From assembly GCA_028023455.1 (NCBI GenBank), contig JAQFVV010012537.1, forward strand, positions 1,734,001-1,798,000: 64,000 bases of DNA, in the 5' to 3' direction. Of the stretch, positions 11,180 to 24,634 are shown one piece after another. Numbering within the stretch: the first letter of the stretch is position 1; each line of letters opens with the position of its first letter. The notes below the pieces were generated by a model. The model did not search any database. It saw only the letters and a program-made list of their open reading frames with translations, and was not told the DNA's origin. Made by a program: the position numbers and the translations under genes. Source of the DNA: Epiperipatus broadwayi (taxonomy: Eukaryota; Onychophora; Udeonychophora; Euonychophora; Peripatidae).

Positions 11180-12950
11180 ACTGAATAATTTTTGGACATG
11201 AGGCCCATAACAATTTATCTATGAGTGTTGATAATTTCACTGAAGATCAATTCCTTGAACTTACCAATAACTTTAATAAATCTATACCTTATCTACTGTA
11301 TATATCATTTTTGCACTATTCAAATGAGAGAACACCTATTTCTGCTGTCACTAACAATAGATGTTTCTTATTCAAATTTCCAGTAGAACAGTTTTACAGC
11401 TTGATTAAGGAAAAAACTTTACAGAAAGAGCGCACAAGATCTTGGTGCTTCCAAATAACCGCTACTTAGTGATCAAATTCAAGTCATGGGAAGACAAGAA
11501 TAATTTCAAAAACAATATCAGAACTATTGGTGATAAATTCCTATGTTGCATTAATACTAATCAACCAGTTGTCATGGCGGGAAGAATTAAAAACTGTTTA
11601 ATTGGCTTTAATGAGAAAGATGTGCAAGAAATGTTGGGAAAATATAGAACAGTCTCAGACTTCTGTTACTTGGTAGAGAGAAAGGTGGTCAGTCAGTTCT
11701 CTGACTGAAATTTCAACCATCATTTCACTACATGGCATACCAATGGTTTTGTCCTTTGTTGATATTTCCTCCCAGGACTTTTATTGTCTAGCAAGGACTC
11801 ATTTGATCAAGGACTGAAAAGCTAGGATTTGCAGTTTATATGGTATTAAAAAAAAACAGGATTCATAAATGTGCCAGGACTACTGGGGGTGCAAATAAGT
11901 TGAAGTTAGTTAAGTAAATCTCATATTAATATTGAACCACAGTGGGATAATTCCAATTATGTATCTAGGAAGCAGCCTTTTACTGGAAGCATCAGGATTG
12001 GTGGAAATTGAAACATGTATGGAAGGTATTAACTTGGCCAAAGTTTCAAATGAGATCTTCCTGGAAGCTAGAAATCCTCAGTTAAATTCCTGGTGTGATG
12101 AGGCAGCTGATACCACACATACAACCAGTTGTTATCAAGTGGGCAGTCATGAGAAATGCCATATTTCTGATAAAAAAATCCAAGATTCGGATGTGACTAT
12201 AATGCAGGAAGATCATGAGCAAGGGGTTTGGGTCGAGAATCCTGGAATTGTCTTCTGGATCAAATGGCTATACCTTAACTGAAGGACAGAGTGCAGCAAC
12301 TCGCTTGTTTTCAAATGATGGTGACAAAATAAAAATCAAGAAGACGAAGCAGAAAAGAATTTAAAAAATTGATAAAGAAGGCAATATGAAGATGGATGTT
12401 CAAGATGAGATGCCAACTGAATCCCACAATAAGTCAAGTTGCCAGACTCAAAAAAAAGATTGAAGCTAAAGCATAGCAGAAGATCCAGTTCTGGAGACAA
12501 TGAGTTGCCAATGCACAATTGCCTCTGAAGGTACAACCAGACACAAAGAAGTCAGATAACTGTCAAAAAAACAGAGGACTAATGCTGAGTCTTGTACTGA
12601 TAGCATGCGGAAAGAGGGAGAAAATGGAACAATGGATAAAAAGTATCTCATAGGACATATTTTGTCTGGAGCTGCATTTGGGTGTTCGTCAGATGAGACT
12701 ACTCTGTGTTGACATTCCCCCTAATAATTCAGTTGACCTGATGCCTATGCTTTCTGTCATGCCTGAACCTAGCACTTTGAAGGTCTTCATTAAAGACATT
12801 AACTTGCAGGTATCAATGTCAGGCCATGAGGTCTTGATTAATGCTTCTGGCCCTCCTAGGGGCCTTGGCCAAAATAATCAGAAAGTTCTGTCAGTCAGTT
12901 GTTTTCTTGTGAATTTCTGAGTTCACTCTCCCCTTTATTAATATTCTAAA
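11180..12950 (+). pseudogene. LINE copy D, ORF1 relic
   Basis: A broken frame, recognisable from 11221 to about 11700. It includes a block 'RYLVIKFKSWEDKNNF' followed by 'IRTIGDKFLCCINTNQP' and 'VVMAG'. The same pattern of residues appears in the element at the right end of the window (63200-63400, 'KYIAIEYFEENQKHF', 'IKTIGN'), which supports a shared LINE ORF1. A frameshift lies near 11450 and stops follow from 11708. The 11.9-12.9 kb part has short frames (11932-12282, 12678-12920) of the same base composition that I cannot assign. ORF1 proteins of LINEs bind RNA and act as chaperones; that role is family knowledge, not visible here. Confidence 0.55.
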
Positions 12951-13874
12951 AATGTTAAATTTCAATCATTGGAATCAATGTCAGGGGAAAAAACCCTGCA
13001 AGACTACATGCCATTAAAAATTGGATTTATTCTTAATTCCCACAGGTCATCTGCATGGCAGAGATAAAAATTATTCAAAGATCAAGTTACAGAATCGAGT
13101 CGTTTTTTTCTCTCCCTTGGTTGTTTTAAATATTCAAACTCTCTCATTATGGCCGGAGGTGTTGCAATATTATTGTTATTTTTGTTAATTCTAAATGTAT
13201 TATTGATATGCACTATGGCTTATGCGCTATGGCAAACTTCGTTTTAATCTGGTTTATCTATACTTACAAAGCAATGAGCTATTAAACAGGAAAATCACTA
13301 TTATGGCTTCAAACTCCTACCCTGTTGATTTTAGAGAATTTCAACTTGATTTCTGAGCAATTTAATCAATCAATACATGCATTTGCTCAATAAGGGAGTC
13401 ATGTGTGATAGGGGTCTTTCCTCCAGATGTGTTTTCCTATTATACCCATAGATGGAGGACACTTATAGACTTCCTTTACTACACACCAGGCTTACTCTTT
13501 CAACTCTGAATGCAGTACTAAGGTTGGTCAGTTTTTCTAACCACTTGGCACTGCACATTAACATTGAGGTGGATGATGTGCCTTTTGACAATGCATGGTT
13601 TAAGGAGTATTATGAGACTGGTGAATAAACATACCATTCCTGCAGGTCTCATTTCTGAAATTTATATATATTTGTTTAACATCAACATTTTGAATTTAGG
13701 CCCCTTTCAGGCTTGGACTGCCTTTTTTGAAGTGGTGCAGGGCTACTATAACAAAAATTCACTTGGAAATTCTCCTGGCCTAACAAAATTATTACTTGAG
13801 CTAAATGACATTACAAATAAACTAGACTTATGTGAAATTTTACAACTGAAGGCAACATTACTGGAACATTCAAA

Positions 13875-14734
13875 GGACCTTGGCAGAACACATCAACATC
13901 AAGTATGCCTGTAGGTTCCTTGGGAACCAGCACTGTTAGCACAGAAGTTATTTGAGGTGAACACATGGATGATGGAGAAAACAGATACCCCCTCATCAAT
14001 TGTCCTTGGTGGGCAGTTATATATTGTGTAGTCAAATATCAGGGATACTATGATCCTGGTAATCTGAAATTTTCTTCAAGTTTTAGAGCCAAGAGATGGC
14101 AAGTGTAGAGTTATTCTTGAAAAGCTCAAATCATTCTCAGATGGGCACATCATATGCAATTCCAAATTCCTACTACTATACCTGAGTTATTTCATTGTGC
14201 CAATCATCTTGAGTATCATCAATGAGCTGGCCACAGGGTGTAGGTCAGTTCAGGGACTATACCAGTCTCACTAGTATCCTTTATAAAAAAAACATGCAGA
14301 CAAATGGCCTTGGCAGAACACATCAACATCGAGTGTGCCTATAGGTTCCTTGGGAACCAGCACTGTTAGACCAGAAGTTACTTGAGGTGAGTGCATAAAG
14401 GAGAGAGAAAACAGATACCCCCTCATCAATTGTCCTTGGTGGGCAGTTATATATCAGGGAGTCATACATTGAGGATGCTATGATTCTGGTAATCTGTAAT
14501 TTTCTTCAAGTTGCAGAGACAAGGGCTGGCAAGTGTAGAGTTATCCTTGAAAAGCTCAACTCACTCCTGGATGGTGCCCATCTTGGTCCACATGCAATCC
14601 CCAAGTTCCTCCTACTACACCTGAGTTATTTCATTGTGCCAATCACCTTGGGTGTCATCAATGAGCTGGTCACAGGTGTATGTCAGTTCAGGGACTATAC
14701 CCAGTCTCACTAGTATCCTTTATAAAAAATATGG
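13875..14734. repeat. Tandem duplication, unit about 420-440 bp
   Basis: The block beginning CCTTGGCAGAACACATCAAC at about 13878 recurs at 14298, and matching continues to the CAGTCTCACTAGTATCC boxes at about 14262 and 14701. The copies differ by small indels and substitutions. It lies inside LINE copy D between the endonuclease and the main reverse-transcriptase blocks. Confidence 0.8.
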
Positions 14735-15307
14735 TTCGCCTTCCTATGATTATGTTGAGACACTTATTAAGGACCGAATTCAAAATATAATTTTTATCAA
14801 AATTTGTCTGCTGTGCAGTTCGCAAAAAAACTGGCTGTCTTCAACCAATACTGTTTGTTTATTCAGGATTGTGCTTGAGGATGTGAGGTGCTATAGATGT
14901 GTCAGGCCAATCGCTGTCCAATTATACATCAGAGTAGCATTTGACTTGGTGAGAATTAATGTGCTCATTGGGGTAATAAGGTGTTATATGTCTCTGAGGC
15001 CCATCTTTCCAAAAAGTGAAAATCTTAATAACAGAGATTCTGATCACTTTGGATGGAAAGGTGGCACCTGGCTTTCATCTGGATCTCTCCATTTTGCAGG
15101 GTTCCCTGCTCAGTACCCTTTTGTTCACATCATTCATTGACCTGCTACTTGTTAGACTTGAGAGGGAACTGCTGGGCATTCATATTCCAAACCTGAAAAA
15201 AGTGGTCAAGTGTCTCACATATTCTATCAGAGAAATATATTCCTGGTGTTGAGAAAATCATGGACTGGTATTCTGAGAAGTATGGCCTTAGCTTTAATCA
15301 GAAAAAC

Positions 15308-15350
15308 TCTGCAGCATGGTGGTTATTAGTTTTTTTGGCCATGCTGCAGA
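15308..15350. other. 12-bp perfect hairpin inside LINE D
   Basis: TCTGCAGCATGG pairs with CCATGCTGCAGA across a 19-base loop. It interrupts the reverse-transcriptase block after NQKNSAAW, so part of it is probably a local inverted duplication rather than an original coding feature. Confidence 0.6.
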
Positions 15351-16130
15351 ATTTTCTTGTTTTTCCCATTATGTTTTCTGCAAGAAATATGAAAATTCAG
15401 ATTCAAAGAAAATTACCTGAGGTAACCAAGAACAGAGTCAATTTGATTTTAAGGATTTACTTGTCATTAGTGGGAAAGGTGACATTAAATTAATATGCTA
15501 GTTTTCCTAAAGATAAATTATTTTTTATACTGGTAATAGTGCCAACTAATGCTTCACAGGCTTTGCTCTTGACTGCTCTGGAAGAAAAATTTGTCGCTAT
15601 AAACCACAGAAGGATATACTAACCTGGAAAGGTTGATGGGCTTGCCCTCCATTCCATTCAAACCTTTCTTTATGAGAGGGCCCACAATCTTTTGTTTGGG
15701 CCAAGAATGGTTTACCATCAGCAATTTTTCATTCAATTCCCGCCACTGACTAATTACCACCTCCATGGATAGGCTTCCACCTGTAAAACCACTGGCTTGA
15801 TTGGAGAGGCTTGTTGCATTGGTTAAGGGGGTAAGAATTGGAAGTGAATTATTGTATGATAAATTAAAATATTGGGATGCACACCAATTGCTTAAACCTA
15901 CCACAGCTGGTCCTAAGGGCTTCTTGGGAATTTCCAATGATCTGTTGATCAGGAAATTCAAATTCTGGATGTTGGAGGGAAAGATTCCTCAATTTCATCA
16001 CCAAAATAAATTTGATTGCACTCCCACCAGTGCATTTTTAATAAATTTGATTGCACTCCCACCAGTGAATTTTTAATCATTAGGAGAGGCTTTGCCAAAC
16101 TAAATTTGGTTTGCCAGATGTACAATCAAG

Positions 16131-16955
16131 AAAATGAATCATCAGAACACTACTCAAATGGTTGGTTCACATCTTATAAATAAAGGATTTTTAACCTAAA
16201 AACCGGAATCTTTGGAATAATTAGACTGTCAATCATGATGAACTATTTAGTCAGGACAATGAGATGCCATCTGATATTTGGGAAGAGTAATGATAATTCA
16301 CATAATGAACTTTTGTGCAAGATCAGGGCTGACAGGAAGAAGGATCATCTGATCTCATCCAAAAAAATTTATAATGATATCTGTAAGCTTGTGGTATTGC
16401 CAGAATAGTTTTTGCTTCAGTGCTGGGGAGCTTCTTCCTTCACAAGCTGTATGGAAGTCACTCTACACAAGCCATTAAGATGGCTCTGGCCATAGTTAGG
16501 TGTGCCCATGTTGACTGATTGAGAGCCAAAGGATTAGATCTTCTATAATGGTCAGAAGGCAATATGTAAATGTATTGTTTCAGAACAATACTCAATGGTT
16601 GGATCACATCCTACAAATAAAGAATTTTTAACCTGAATGAATACCTAAAAACTGGAATCTTTGGAATAATTAGTCAATCATGATGAACTATTTAGTCAGG
16701 ACAATGTTGGTACAAGATCAGAGCTGACAGGAAGAGGGATCATATGATCTTACCCGAAAGAATTTATAATGAAGCTTGTGGTATTGCCAGATTTGTTTTT
16801 GCTTCAGTGCTGGGGAGCTTCCTTCACAACCTGTTTGAAAGTCAATCTACACAAGCCATTAAGATGGCTCTGGCCGTAGTTAAGTGTGCCCATGTTGACT
16901 GATTGGGAGCCAAAGGATTAGATCTTCTATAATGGTCAGAAGGCAATAGTATTGT
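16131..16955. repeat. Second tandem duplication in LINE D
   Basis: TTGGAATAATTAG ... AATCATGATGAACTATTTAG occurs at about 16211-16250 and 16660-16695. GCCATTAAGATGGCTCTGGC occurs at 16471 and 16855. The second unit is shorter through internal deletion. Each unit covers the last part of ORF2. Confidence 0.8.
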
Positions 16956-16960
16956 TTCCC

Positions 16961-17800
16961 TGCTCATGTTTTGTCAAGTAAAAATGCCAAACTTTCAATG
17001 TTAGAAAAGGACAAGACTGTTAAAAAGAGTGCATGTTGCTCAAACTTTCCGAACGCTCATCATGACTCAAGACAATTTATTTGTTTTTTCACTCTATATT
17101 TGCTTTTCTATTTATTCCTTATATACATAGGCAATAAAGTTACTTTTGAAAATGATATATAGAATATATTTGTAATATTTAAAAAAATACAAACCTAAAA
17201 TTATAGTTATACTAACCTAAAATTATAGTTAAAAGTTATCTTTTATATGTTGTTCCATATACTTTTTTAATATTTAAAGGAAATCTCATTTTTTATTTCA
17301 GAGAAATGCAAGATGGGATTTGTTTTTTATTATTTATTTTTTTTGTAAAAAAAAAAAAAGAAAAATTGACATTTTTTCACTTAAAAATTCAATTACGTTA
17401 AAAAGATGAGGATTGAAAAAAAAAATTATAAAAAATTAAAAAAAATACTATCAACATAAACCAATTACATATTAAAATTAAAAAAACATACAATGCATAA
17501 TTTAAACCTTTAATATATTATTTACAAACCACTTCCAGATAATTTAAACAACTGGATACCTATATGTTCTTCATAGATTTATTCTGAGTTGGGATCCCAA
17601 ACATCATTATGTCATTAATCAATCAAAATTTTTAATGAGATAATAGTTTTTCTGTTGTTGTTTTTTTTTTTAAATTGTATATTTAGTTTCATTTTAAAAA
17701 TAATTCAAAATGAAATAAATTTCCAATGCTGTATCGTTAAATGCTTTTAGAAAAATTCAAACAGCTAAACTTCTCAAATATTCAACTGTTAATAAGATTA
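16961..17800. other. A+T-rich spacer
   Basis: No homology recognised. It includes poly-A and poly-T runs and a direct repeat of AACCTAAAATTATAGTTA at 17191-17230. Confidence 0.4.
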
Positions 17801-17802
17801 GT

Positions 17803-20640
17803 ATCATCATCATCATGACAATTATCAATCGACTGCAGGATGAAGGTCTCTCCAAGTTCAATCCATCTTCAATTTTTAGCTTTTCTTCTCCACATCACCC
17901 CGAACGCTTTCTTATTGCATCTATCCATCTCACATGTGGCCTTTTCTGTCTTTTACAATATCCTTGGAATCCATTTTAAGATTTCAATTGTCCATCTATT
18001 ATCATCTCCTCTAGCAATATGTCCAGCCAGACTCTACTTGGTCAGTAACATCTGTTTGTTCTCACTCATATATTGCATTTTTGACTTCTCCTAACTCCAA
18101 ACGTGCATCTCTCTATATTTCTATGAAATGTCTGAAGTCTCTGTATTGCTCTTCTATTAAGGTGCCCAAGTCTCAGATCCATAAGTAAGAACTGGTACAA
18201 CACATTTATTAAAAACCCTTCCTTTTCAAACACATAGGTATATTTTCTTTTAGTATCAAGTTATTTCTGTCAAAAGAATTCCAACCAACTTTAATTCTAA
18301 GATTAATTTCATCCATTATGTTCACATCTGTATTAATAATCTGACCAAGGTATTTGCAGCTATTACTTTTCTTAACTGATCATAATCAATTTTATTTTCA
18401 TATTTTGAAAAAATCCAGTAAACATTACTTTAGTCTTTTTAACATTTATCTTTAGTTCAACTTTTCTACTTTCATCTGGTAATTCTTGCAACATTTTCTG
18501 AAACCCTAAAGCATTATTTGCAAAAACAGCTACATCATCTGCAAAGTATAATTCAAATTAAATAAATCTCCATTTACTTTCACTCCTTTAGGTTTCCATT
18601 TAAATCCACAAAATAATTCTTGCAGACCTGTTGTAAAAAGTTTTGGAGATATGGAGTAACCCTATCTTATACCCATCTCAATGTTGACTTTCTTAGTATC
18701 ATTTTGTAATCTAATTGTTGCTGCTATGACAATATCCTGGATCTATACTCTGATGATCCAATGCTTTAATCACTGAGAAATGTTTATAGAATTAAATGCC
18801 TTTTCATAATCTACAAATCCAAAGCATAATGGCAACTCATATTCACTTGTCCTTTCCATAACTTCTCTCAATACCTGGATATGATCTATTGTGTGAAAAC
18901 AACTTTTAAGTCCAGCTTGCTCTCTTGGTTGGTTGAAATCAAATGTTCTCTGTAGACAAGTTGTAATTATCGTGGTAAAAATTTTGTATAAAATTGATAA
19001 AAGGCTGATAGGTCTGTAATTTCTAATAATCTTCTTTATCACCTCTTTTAAATATTAATATTAATACTGCACTCTTCCAATCATCTGGTACATCTTTATC
19101 ATTTAGACATTTATTATATAACTTTGCTAAACAATTTGTTTGACCTGCTTCTTTTAATATATCAATTATAATTCCATCATTCCCTACAGCCTTTCATTTC
19201 TTCATAATTTTAATTGTTAATTCTTGGAAATTCAGAAGATGTAATTGATATAGAAGATACTTGTTTTTTATTATTATATAATTCTTGATAGAAGTCTTCT
19301 ATTCATTTCATGATGTTATCTCTCCTTTTAGTAATAATTCCATCTTTTTTTCTTATTGCAAATATAAATTTCTTACCAATACCAAAATGTTATTTTACAT
19401 TCTTGAGACTTTTATTCTCTTCTACAGCTTTTCTTGCTAGTTCACAGTTATACTTTCTTATGTCATTATTAACTTTTTGCACCATTTTACAAAATTCGAG
19501 ATATTCAATCCTTTTTAATGCATCATTTTTGTATAACTTCATATTTTTTCTTTTTTTCATAAATTCTCTAGTCTCAGTAGAAATTTTATTGGTCAATTGC
19601 TGCTTTTTTTTAATCAGGTATCTTTGTTGCAGTTTTTAAAAGTGTATCAGTTATTTTCATATTATTTTCATTCAAATCGAATCATGTTCAAAATCTACTA
19701 ATACTTGAAACTGATTTGTAAGTTCTAATTAAAATTCATTAGAATGTTTATGAAGATTAGGAATATCAACTGTAAATATTGGTTTTTCTTAATAATTTTT
19801 GTCTCTCTAGTTTTGCATTAACACATATCTTACAGCTTACCAATCGATGATCACTTCCTGTGTTAAATTTAGTAAGTGTTAAATTTAGTAAGAACATTAC
19901 AATCTTGAAATATGTATTTTCTGTTAGTCAAAATATAATCCAATTCTGCTGTACTTTCATTTGGATGCTTCTGGGTCCATTACCTTTTAACATTTTTCAA
20001 TTCATAATATAAAGTTTTTATTTTTCTGCAAACTCCACACGTCTATGTTCTCTCTCATTTCTATTATCATAACATAATTTACCTACAACACTTTCATTTG
20101 TTTACCAATTCTAGCATTAAAATCTTGCATAACAATTTTAAAATGTTGATATTTTAACTAAACACACTATGAGAACTTGTTGGGGCATAAAACCGGAATT
20201 ATTTGCATTTGATATCTGGTATTAAGTTGAGTAACTAATCTTGCCACTCTATCCGATACACCAACCATCTCCACAATGTTGTTTCTTCCACTTTTTTATT
20301 CATAATGAATCCTATTCTACTTGTATTTCCAATATCTATGCCTTTATAGTAGAATACATGTCCACTTTTTAATCAATTGTCTCTTCACCTTTTCTTCTAA
20401 CTTCACTCAGTCAAATAATGTCCCATTTAATATAAGGCAGTTCCTCTTCTAATTCTTGCAATCTTCCTTCACTTGAAAATGATCTGCAGTAGTAAGTACC
20501 TAAATAAAAGGTCATCATCAAATGGCAGCCTGGGTCCACAATCAGAGAATTCTTAGCACCCTCCCTCTTTAGGGCCATCAAATGCTGCCTTGTTTGGAGA
20601 CTTTACAGCCTCCTAGGAATAAGGGCCATGACTTATTTTT
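17803..20640 (-). pseudogene. RTE-type LINE, nearly full-length relic
   Basis: Reads from about 20640 down to a 3' tail of ATGATGATGATGAT at 17803-17818. The endonuclease begins near 20510 with SSEGRLQELEEEL and IKWDII and ends near 19840 with the SDHRLVSCKI block. A linker follows at 19390-19596 (EFCKMVQKVNNDIRKYN, EENKSLKNVK). The reverse transcriptase includes NYRPISLLSILYKIF and FVDYEKAFNSI at 18770-19042, and FADDVAVFANN near 18530-18545, although a one-base slip breaks the frame just before it. The C-terminus near 18200-17840 has LTYGSETWAP and DDNRWTIEILKW. The order and motifs match RTE/BovB LINEs, often labelled craniofacial development protein 2-like. Many stops and frameshifts: a dead copy. 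Confidence 0.85.
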
Positions 20641-20784
20641 GTCTGTCACGATTGTATATATCTATTGGAATAATATTTATCATTTACACATATATATTCA
20701 TTCTACCTTATCAAGCAATTGAGAAGAAAGACCATGGTGTTTCTTGATCTTCAACTCAGAGGTAAAAAAGTCAATAAACTTACC
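20641..20784. other. Junction between RTE LINE and exon-like block
   Basis: Probably the 5' end of the RTE copy and the start of the downstream intron of the exon-like block. No distinct feature seen. Confidence 0.3.
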
Positions 20785-21158
20785 ATGCTGGCTAATGCAT
20801 GTAGGTGAGCAGCCCATCCATGTTCATATACTATGTGAATAATCACATTAACAGCTGCAGTAATAATAACATCTGGAGTGGACATTTAGAAATTTGTTCT
20901 ACTCAGTTCATTTAAGGCCTCCAAGAGGAATCAAAGGATCTCCTTTCAGTTAATAGCAAACTCTTTTTTGAAGCCACAGATTAATATATAAGATAATATT
21001 TTGAATGGTATTATTTTCTTCTCTTCTTGAAGTGTTGCTGGCCTTCTGTCTAAGATCTTTAACCGAATACCCTAAATGATTAGAGCATTGATTTAAATTT
21101 AGAATTCATAAATCTTTGATTTCCTTGCCAATATTGTCATTGAACCGTCCACTAACTT
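20785..21158 (-). pseudogene. Exon-like relic with splice-type borders
   Basis: On the minus strand a pyrimidine tract TTTTTCTCTCTCCTTCAG precedes the block, and ATG|GTAAGT ends it: good acceptor and donor consensus. Between them a single reading frame carries stretches of protein-like sequence (RRPATLQEEKKIIPF, then MSTPDVIITAAVNVII and HIVYEHGWAAHLHALASM), interrupted by several in-frame stops. The block is more complex in composition than its surroundings. I do not recognise the protein. It may be a decayed exon of a host gene, a retroposed gene fragment, or the 5' part of the neighbouring LINE. The splice borders favour the first, and the stops argue against present use. Confidence 0.35.
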
Positions 21159-21180
21159 CTGAAGGAGAGAGAAAAATATC

Positions 21181-23950
21181 AATCAAAATGTTGTGATATA
21201 TATTAATCTGTGTGTATTACTAATAGTTAAATGCATAAAATTTTTAAATAAAGAATGCATTTTCTAAACATATTTAATAATTAATATTAGATCATGGAAA
21301 TAATCTGATATATAATTACATAATATAATTTTTTCTGCACTTTTTTTATACTAAAAATGATTTTCAAATTATATGCAATGTGCGATATATCAATTTGAGA
21401 AATAAATTTATGTTTTATTTATTTAAGAAACTTTTTAATTCCAATATCATTAAATTAATGTAATATAAACAGTGGTCTATTGAAAAACCCAATTCTCAGT
21501 GAGGTAAAGAGAAAAAAAAACATTGGTGTAATTCATTGAATGGAACTACTGTAAATGAAAATTTTATTTTATAATAGCTAATCATTCAAATTAAAAAATA
21601 GTTAAGTATTATAAATTTATATTTTACAGATTACATAGTTTATTGATTTAAGTTCATATCTGATGATAGAAAATATACTAATTAAAAACATAAAGATGAT
21701 GAGATGATTGTGTGACTAATATTATAACATTATTTTTATTCTGTAATTTTTAAACTGAAACTTTGTTTCACTTAATTTTTTTTTGAATAAATTGAAAGTA
21801 GGGATTAGAGAATGCATACCCCCTGACATTTATACAGACACACAGAAACTTCTCTTATTATCTGTAAACTTATAAACATAAGTAAAACTTATATTTATTT
21901 ATAAATTCTCCTTTAATTTTCCCCCCAAAATTTTTGAGTTGTGATTTGCAAATGTTTTTATAAAAAAAAAAAAAAGTGGGGATGGGTGTGGGGGAATATA
22001 AACTGAGTTTTTCATACAGTGTGTAGTAGTATTTTATTTATTTATATTATTAAAATATCCTTTATCTAAAAAATCTGTGTATAATTTTTTAAATATAATT
22101 ACATAATTTATTTTTATTGTTTCATAATGACAATAATAAACAAATTCTATAATTTATATTTATTTTCTGTAATAAGCAAATAATTTTAGGTATCTTATCT
22201 TGTAATATCAATAAATTTTTCCTCTATAAATTAAATGTCTTCAAAATTCTTAAATATGGGAGTCATACTTGACAAAGTATTCAGTAATAAAAACTTTCAA
22301 ATGATTCTAAATGATAAACATAGCAAATGCAAAATTTTACAAAATGACTTCCATAAGTTTAATTTTCTCAGCTATTTTATTGTTGCACTCATCAATGGAC
22401 TTTTTGAAACAGAATGCTGAAAATTTATATATGTTGACAATATTTCCTTGACTTCACATAAAAACAATCCTTTCTGGAATACAAAAATTTTCCAGTAAGG
22501 CTTTGAAAAAACTTATGTGTAACCCAATAAACACATTATGTTCAATTTTTCATCTAATTGACAATAAAAACAGCATTAAAAATGAATATAATAATCTGCA
22601 ACAATAAGTTGAAATATAATTTTGCCTAATATTATTTATGAATAATCATGGATGATATTTTATCCTATTTATAAAAGATTAGATCTAAAATAATTTCTAA
22701 TAATTTTCTTGGAAGGCTTTATTATTTACTATGTCATGTTTTATAACTGAATATTATAACACTATTTAAAAAGAGTACTAATATTAGATATTTGGAAACA
22801 AAATTATATATTATTATAAAGAATGTTGTTGGAAGAGTTATGTCTCTATCCCCCCCCCTCTTTTTTTGCATGGACTTCCATAAGATATGGAAAGACAAGT
22901 TGACTCACAGAAAATTATAATTTAAAGGAAAATCAAAAATATAATTTTTGAAGCTTATATGCCCTATTATAATAAGATAAATAAGAGTATTGCATTCATG
23001 GGAAGAGTAGATTACATCCATTTCATAAGCAGAAGATCTAGTTACATCTGAAAAATCAGATAGATGCAGTGTAATAAGTGCTTCTAACAGAACACGTTAC
23101 ACTTCAAACCAAGAAATTATCCAGCAATTTCACCCCTAAGTCAAAATCATTGATAGTAGTCAAAGCTAAATATAGTTTGACTTTATATGAACCTCAAAAA
23201 GTATATTTTTAAAAAATGTGGATATGATAATCTAGGAGTAATTCTTCTTCCCAAACTGTTTAGAATATTAATAATTAAATTAAAAATTATTCATGAAGAA
23301 AGAGATCTCACTTTATGCCTAAGGAAATTAATTATAAGTACACCAAAAGATTATAATATGTTAAATTTTATTGCGATTCAATCTTTTGCTATTTACTACA
23401 TTAAAAATGTTTATAATATCTGTCACATAATTATAATTACACTATGAAAATTCCAAAAATGGTAAATAAAAAAAGACATATTCATGAATACCTTTTCTTA
23501 GTAAAATGACTGCCATAATAAATATGATTGTGTTGATATTATATATGCACAAGACTTTATAACTTTTTTAATTTATGGTCAGCAAAAGAATTACACATAA
23601 AATAGTGTAAAATGCTACAATAGATGGACATAAACACATAAAATTAATATTCAATATTTATTATGAATTAAATTCATGCCTAAATTCTCTATGTAGAGAG
23701 TATTTATGTGCAAAAACATGTTTCTTGTTGAATGCAATATGATTCATGATTGAAATTTTGTTGAGAAAATATATTTTTAATGATTATTTATTTTGCTTTT
23801 CTTTAGATTTGTAATCATCTTCAATGTTAACTTAACATCAAAGATAAAATTAAAGTCATGTGCTAAAATGTATATTTCCAGGGCCATAAAATTGCCAATT
23901 TACAAATATTTATTCATATTCAAATATATTATTATACTAAACTTAATGTA
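21181..23950. other. A+T-rich stretch without a recognisable gene
   Basis: No homology recognised on either strand. It includes poly-A, poly-C and G-rich tracts near 21960-22000 and 22850. The frames at 22235-22420 and 23187-23447 have A+T-driven composition only. Confidence 0.4.
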
Positions 23951-24061
23951 ATTAGAAGGGACTTGAATTCAGACTTTTCAGCTTCCTACAACTATGCACT
24001 CCATTTTATTCAACTGATACACATGGCCACATAATGTGAAAAAGATAAATGCTCTCCAATA

Positions 24062-24126
24062 TACATATTTTTTCCTCAACTAGCACTCATCAGTTGGTCC
24101 AGATCCACTTTCCACACATATATGCA
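24062..24126 (-). ncRNA. Hammerhead-like motif, decayed copy (left arm)
   Basis: Minus strand: TGCATAT then A, CTGATGA (24087-24093), then the stem-II region, then AAAA in place of the required GAAA, then TATGTA. The second stem is also damaged. By family rules this copy should not cleave. Confidence 0.4.
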
Positions 24127-24634
24127 ATCAATGCTCAGTTTATACTAAGATAGCAATTCTTCAAACTTTAATGGAAAAGCTTTAATCTTTTTCACCCTCC
24201 AACTGTTCAGCCATCCATACCATTGAAAATCCAACAATGGAACACTCAAAGCCCTTGTTGATAATATTATTGTCATATCCATATTGACTTTAACTCTCTG
24301 ATACCTCACATTTAGGACCTTAATATGTTCATTTAAATATATTAAGTTTAGTATAGACAATATAATTATATTTGAATATTATATACTCAGCCTGTATTCT
24401 GCCTATTCTTCTATGTATTTAAATGGATATATTAAGGTCCTATATGTAAGAGATTAGAGTGACTTAAAGTCAATATGGGTATGACTGTAATATTGGCATC
24501 AACAAGGGCTTTAAATGTTACAACATTGGATTTTTCAATGATATGAATGGCTGAAGAATTGGAGGGTGGAGAAGATTGAAGCTTTTCCATTAAAGTTTGA
24601 AGAATTGCTATCTTAATATAAACTAAGCATTGAT

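Larger units (their letters stand above)
12955..16960 (+). pseudogene. LINE copy D, endonuclease/reverse transcriptase relic
   Basis: ORF2 remnant in many frames. An endonuclease start like that of copies B and C is visible near 12960 (INVRGKNPARLHAIKNW). Reverse-transcriptase blocks follow near 14900 (RPIAVQLYIRVAFD, matching SPIAVQLDIKAAFE in copy C), near 15080-15200 (LQGSLLSTLLFTSFIDLLL) and near 15260 (DWYSEKYGLSFNQKNSAAW). The catalytic aspartates of the FxDD box are lost (LTYSIREI). The C-terminal part near 16400-16900 appears twice. It is richer in G+C than its surroundings. Two tandem duplications inside it (13875-14734 and 16131-16955) show rearrangement after insertion. Not functional. 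Confidence 0.65.

Noticed and set aside
15554-15961. 135-residue minus-strand frame
   Set aside because: Shadow of LINE D ORF2 on the plus strand; no family motif on the minus strand.
18752-18785. CTGATGA ... GAAA resembling a hammerhead core
   Set aside because: It lies antisense within RTE coding sequence, and no stem II or stem III pairing can be formed.
19310-19639. 109-residue plus-strand frame
   Set aside because: Antisense shadow of the RTE linker read on the minus strand (19390-19596).
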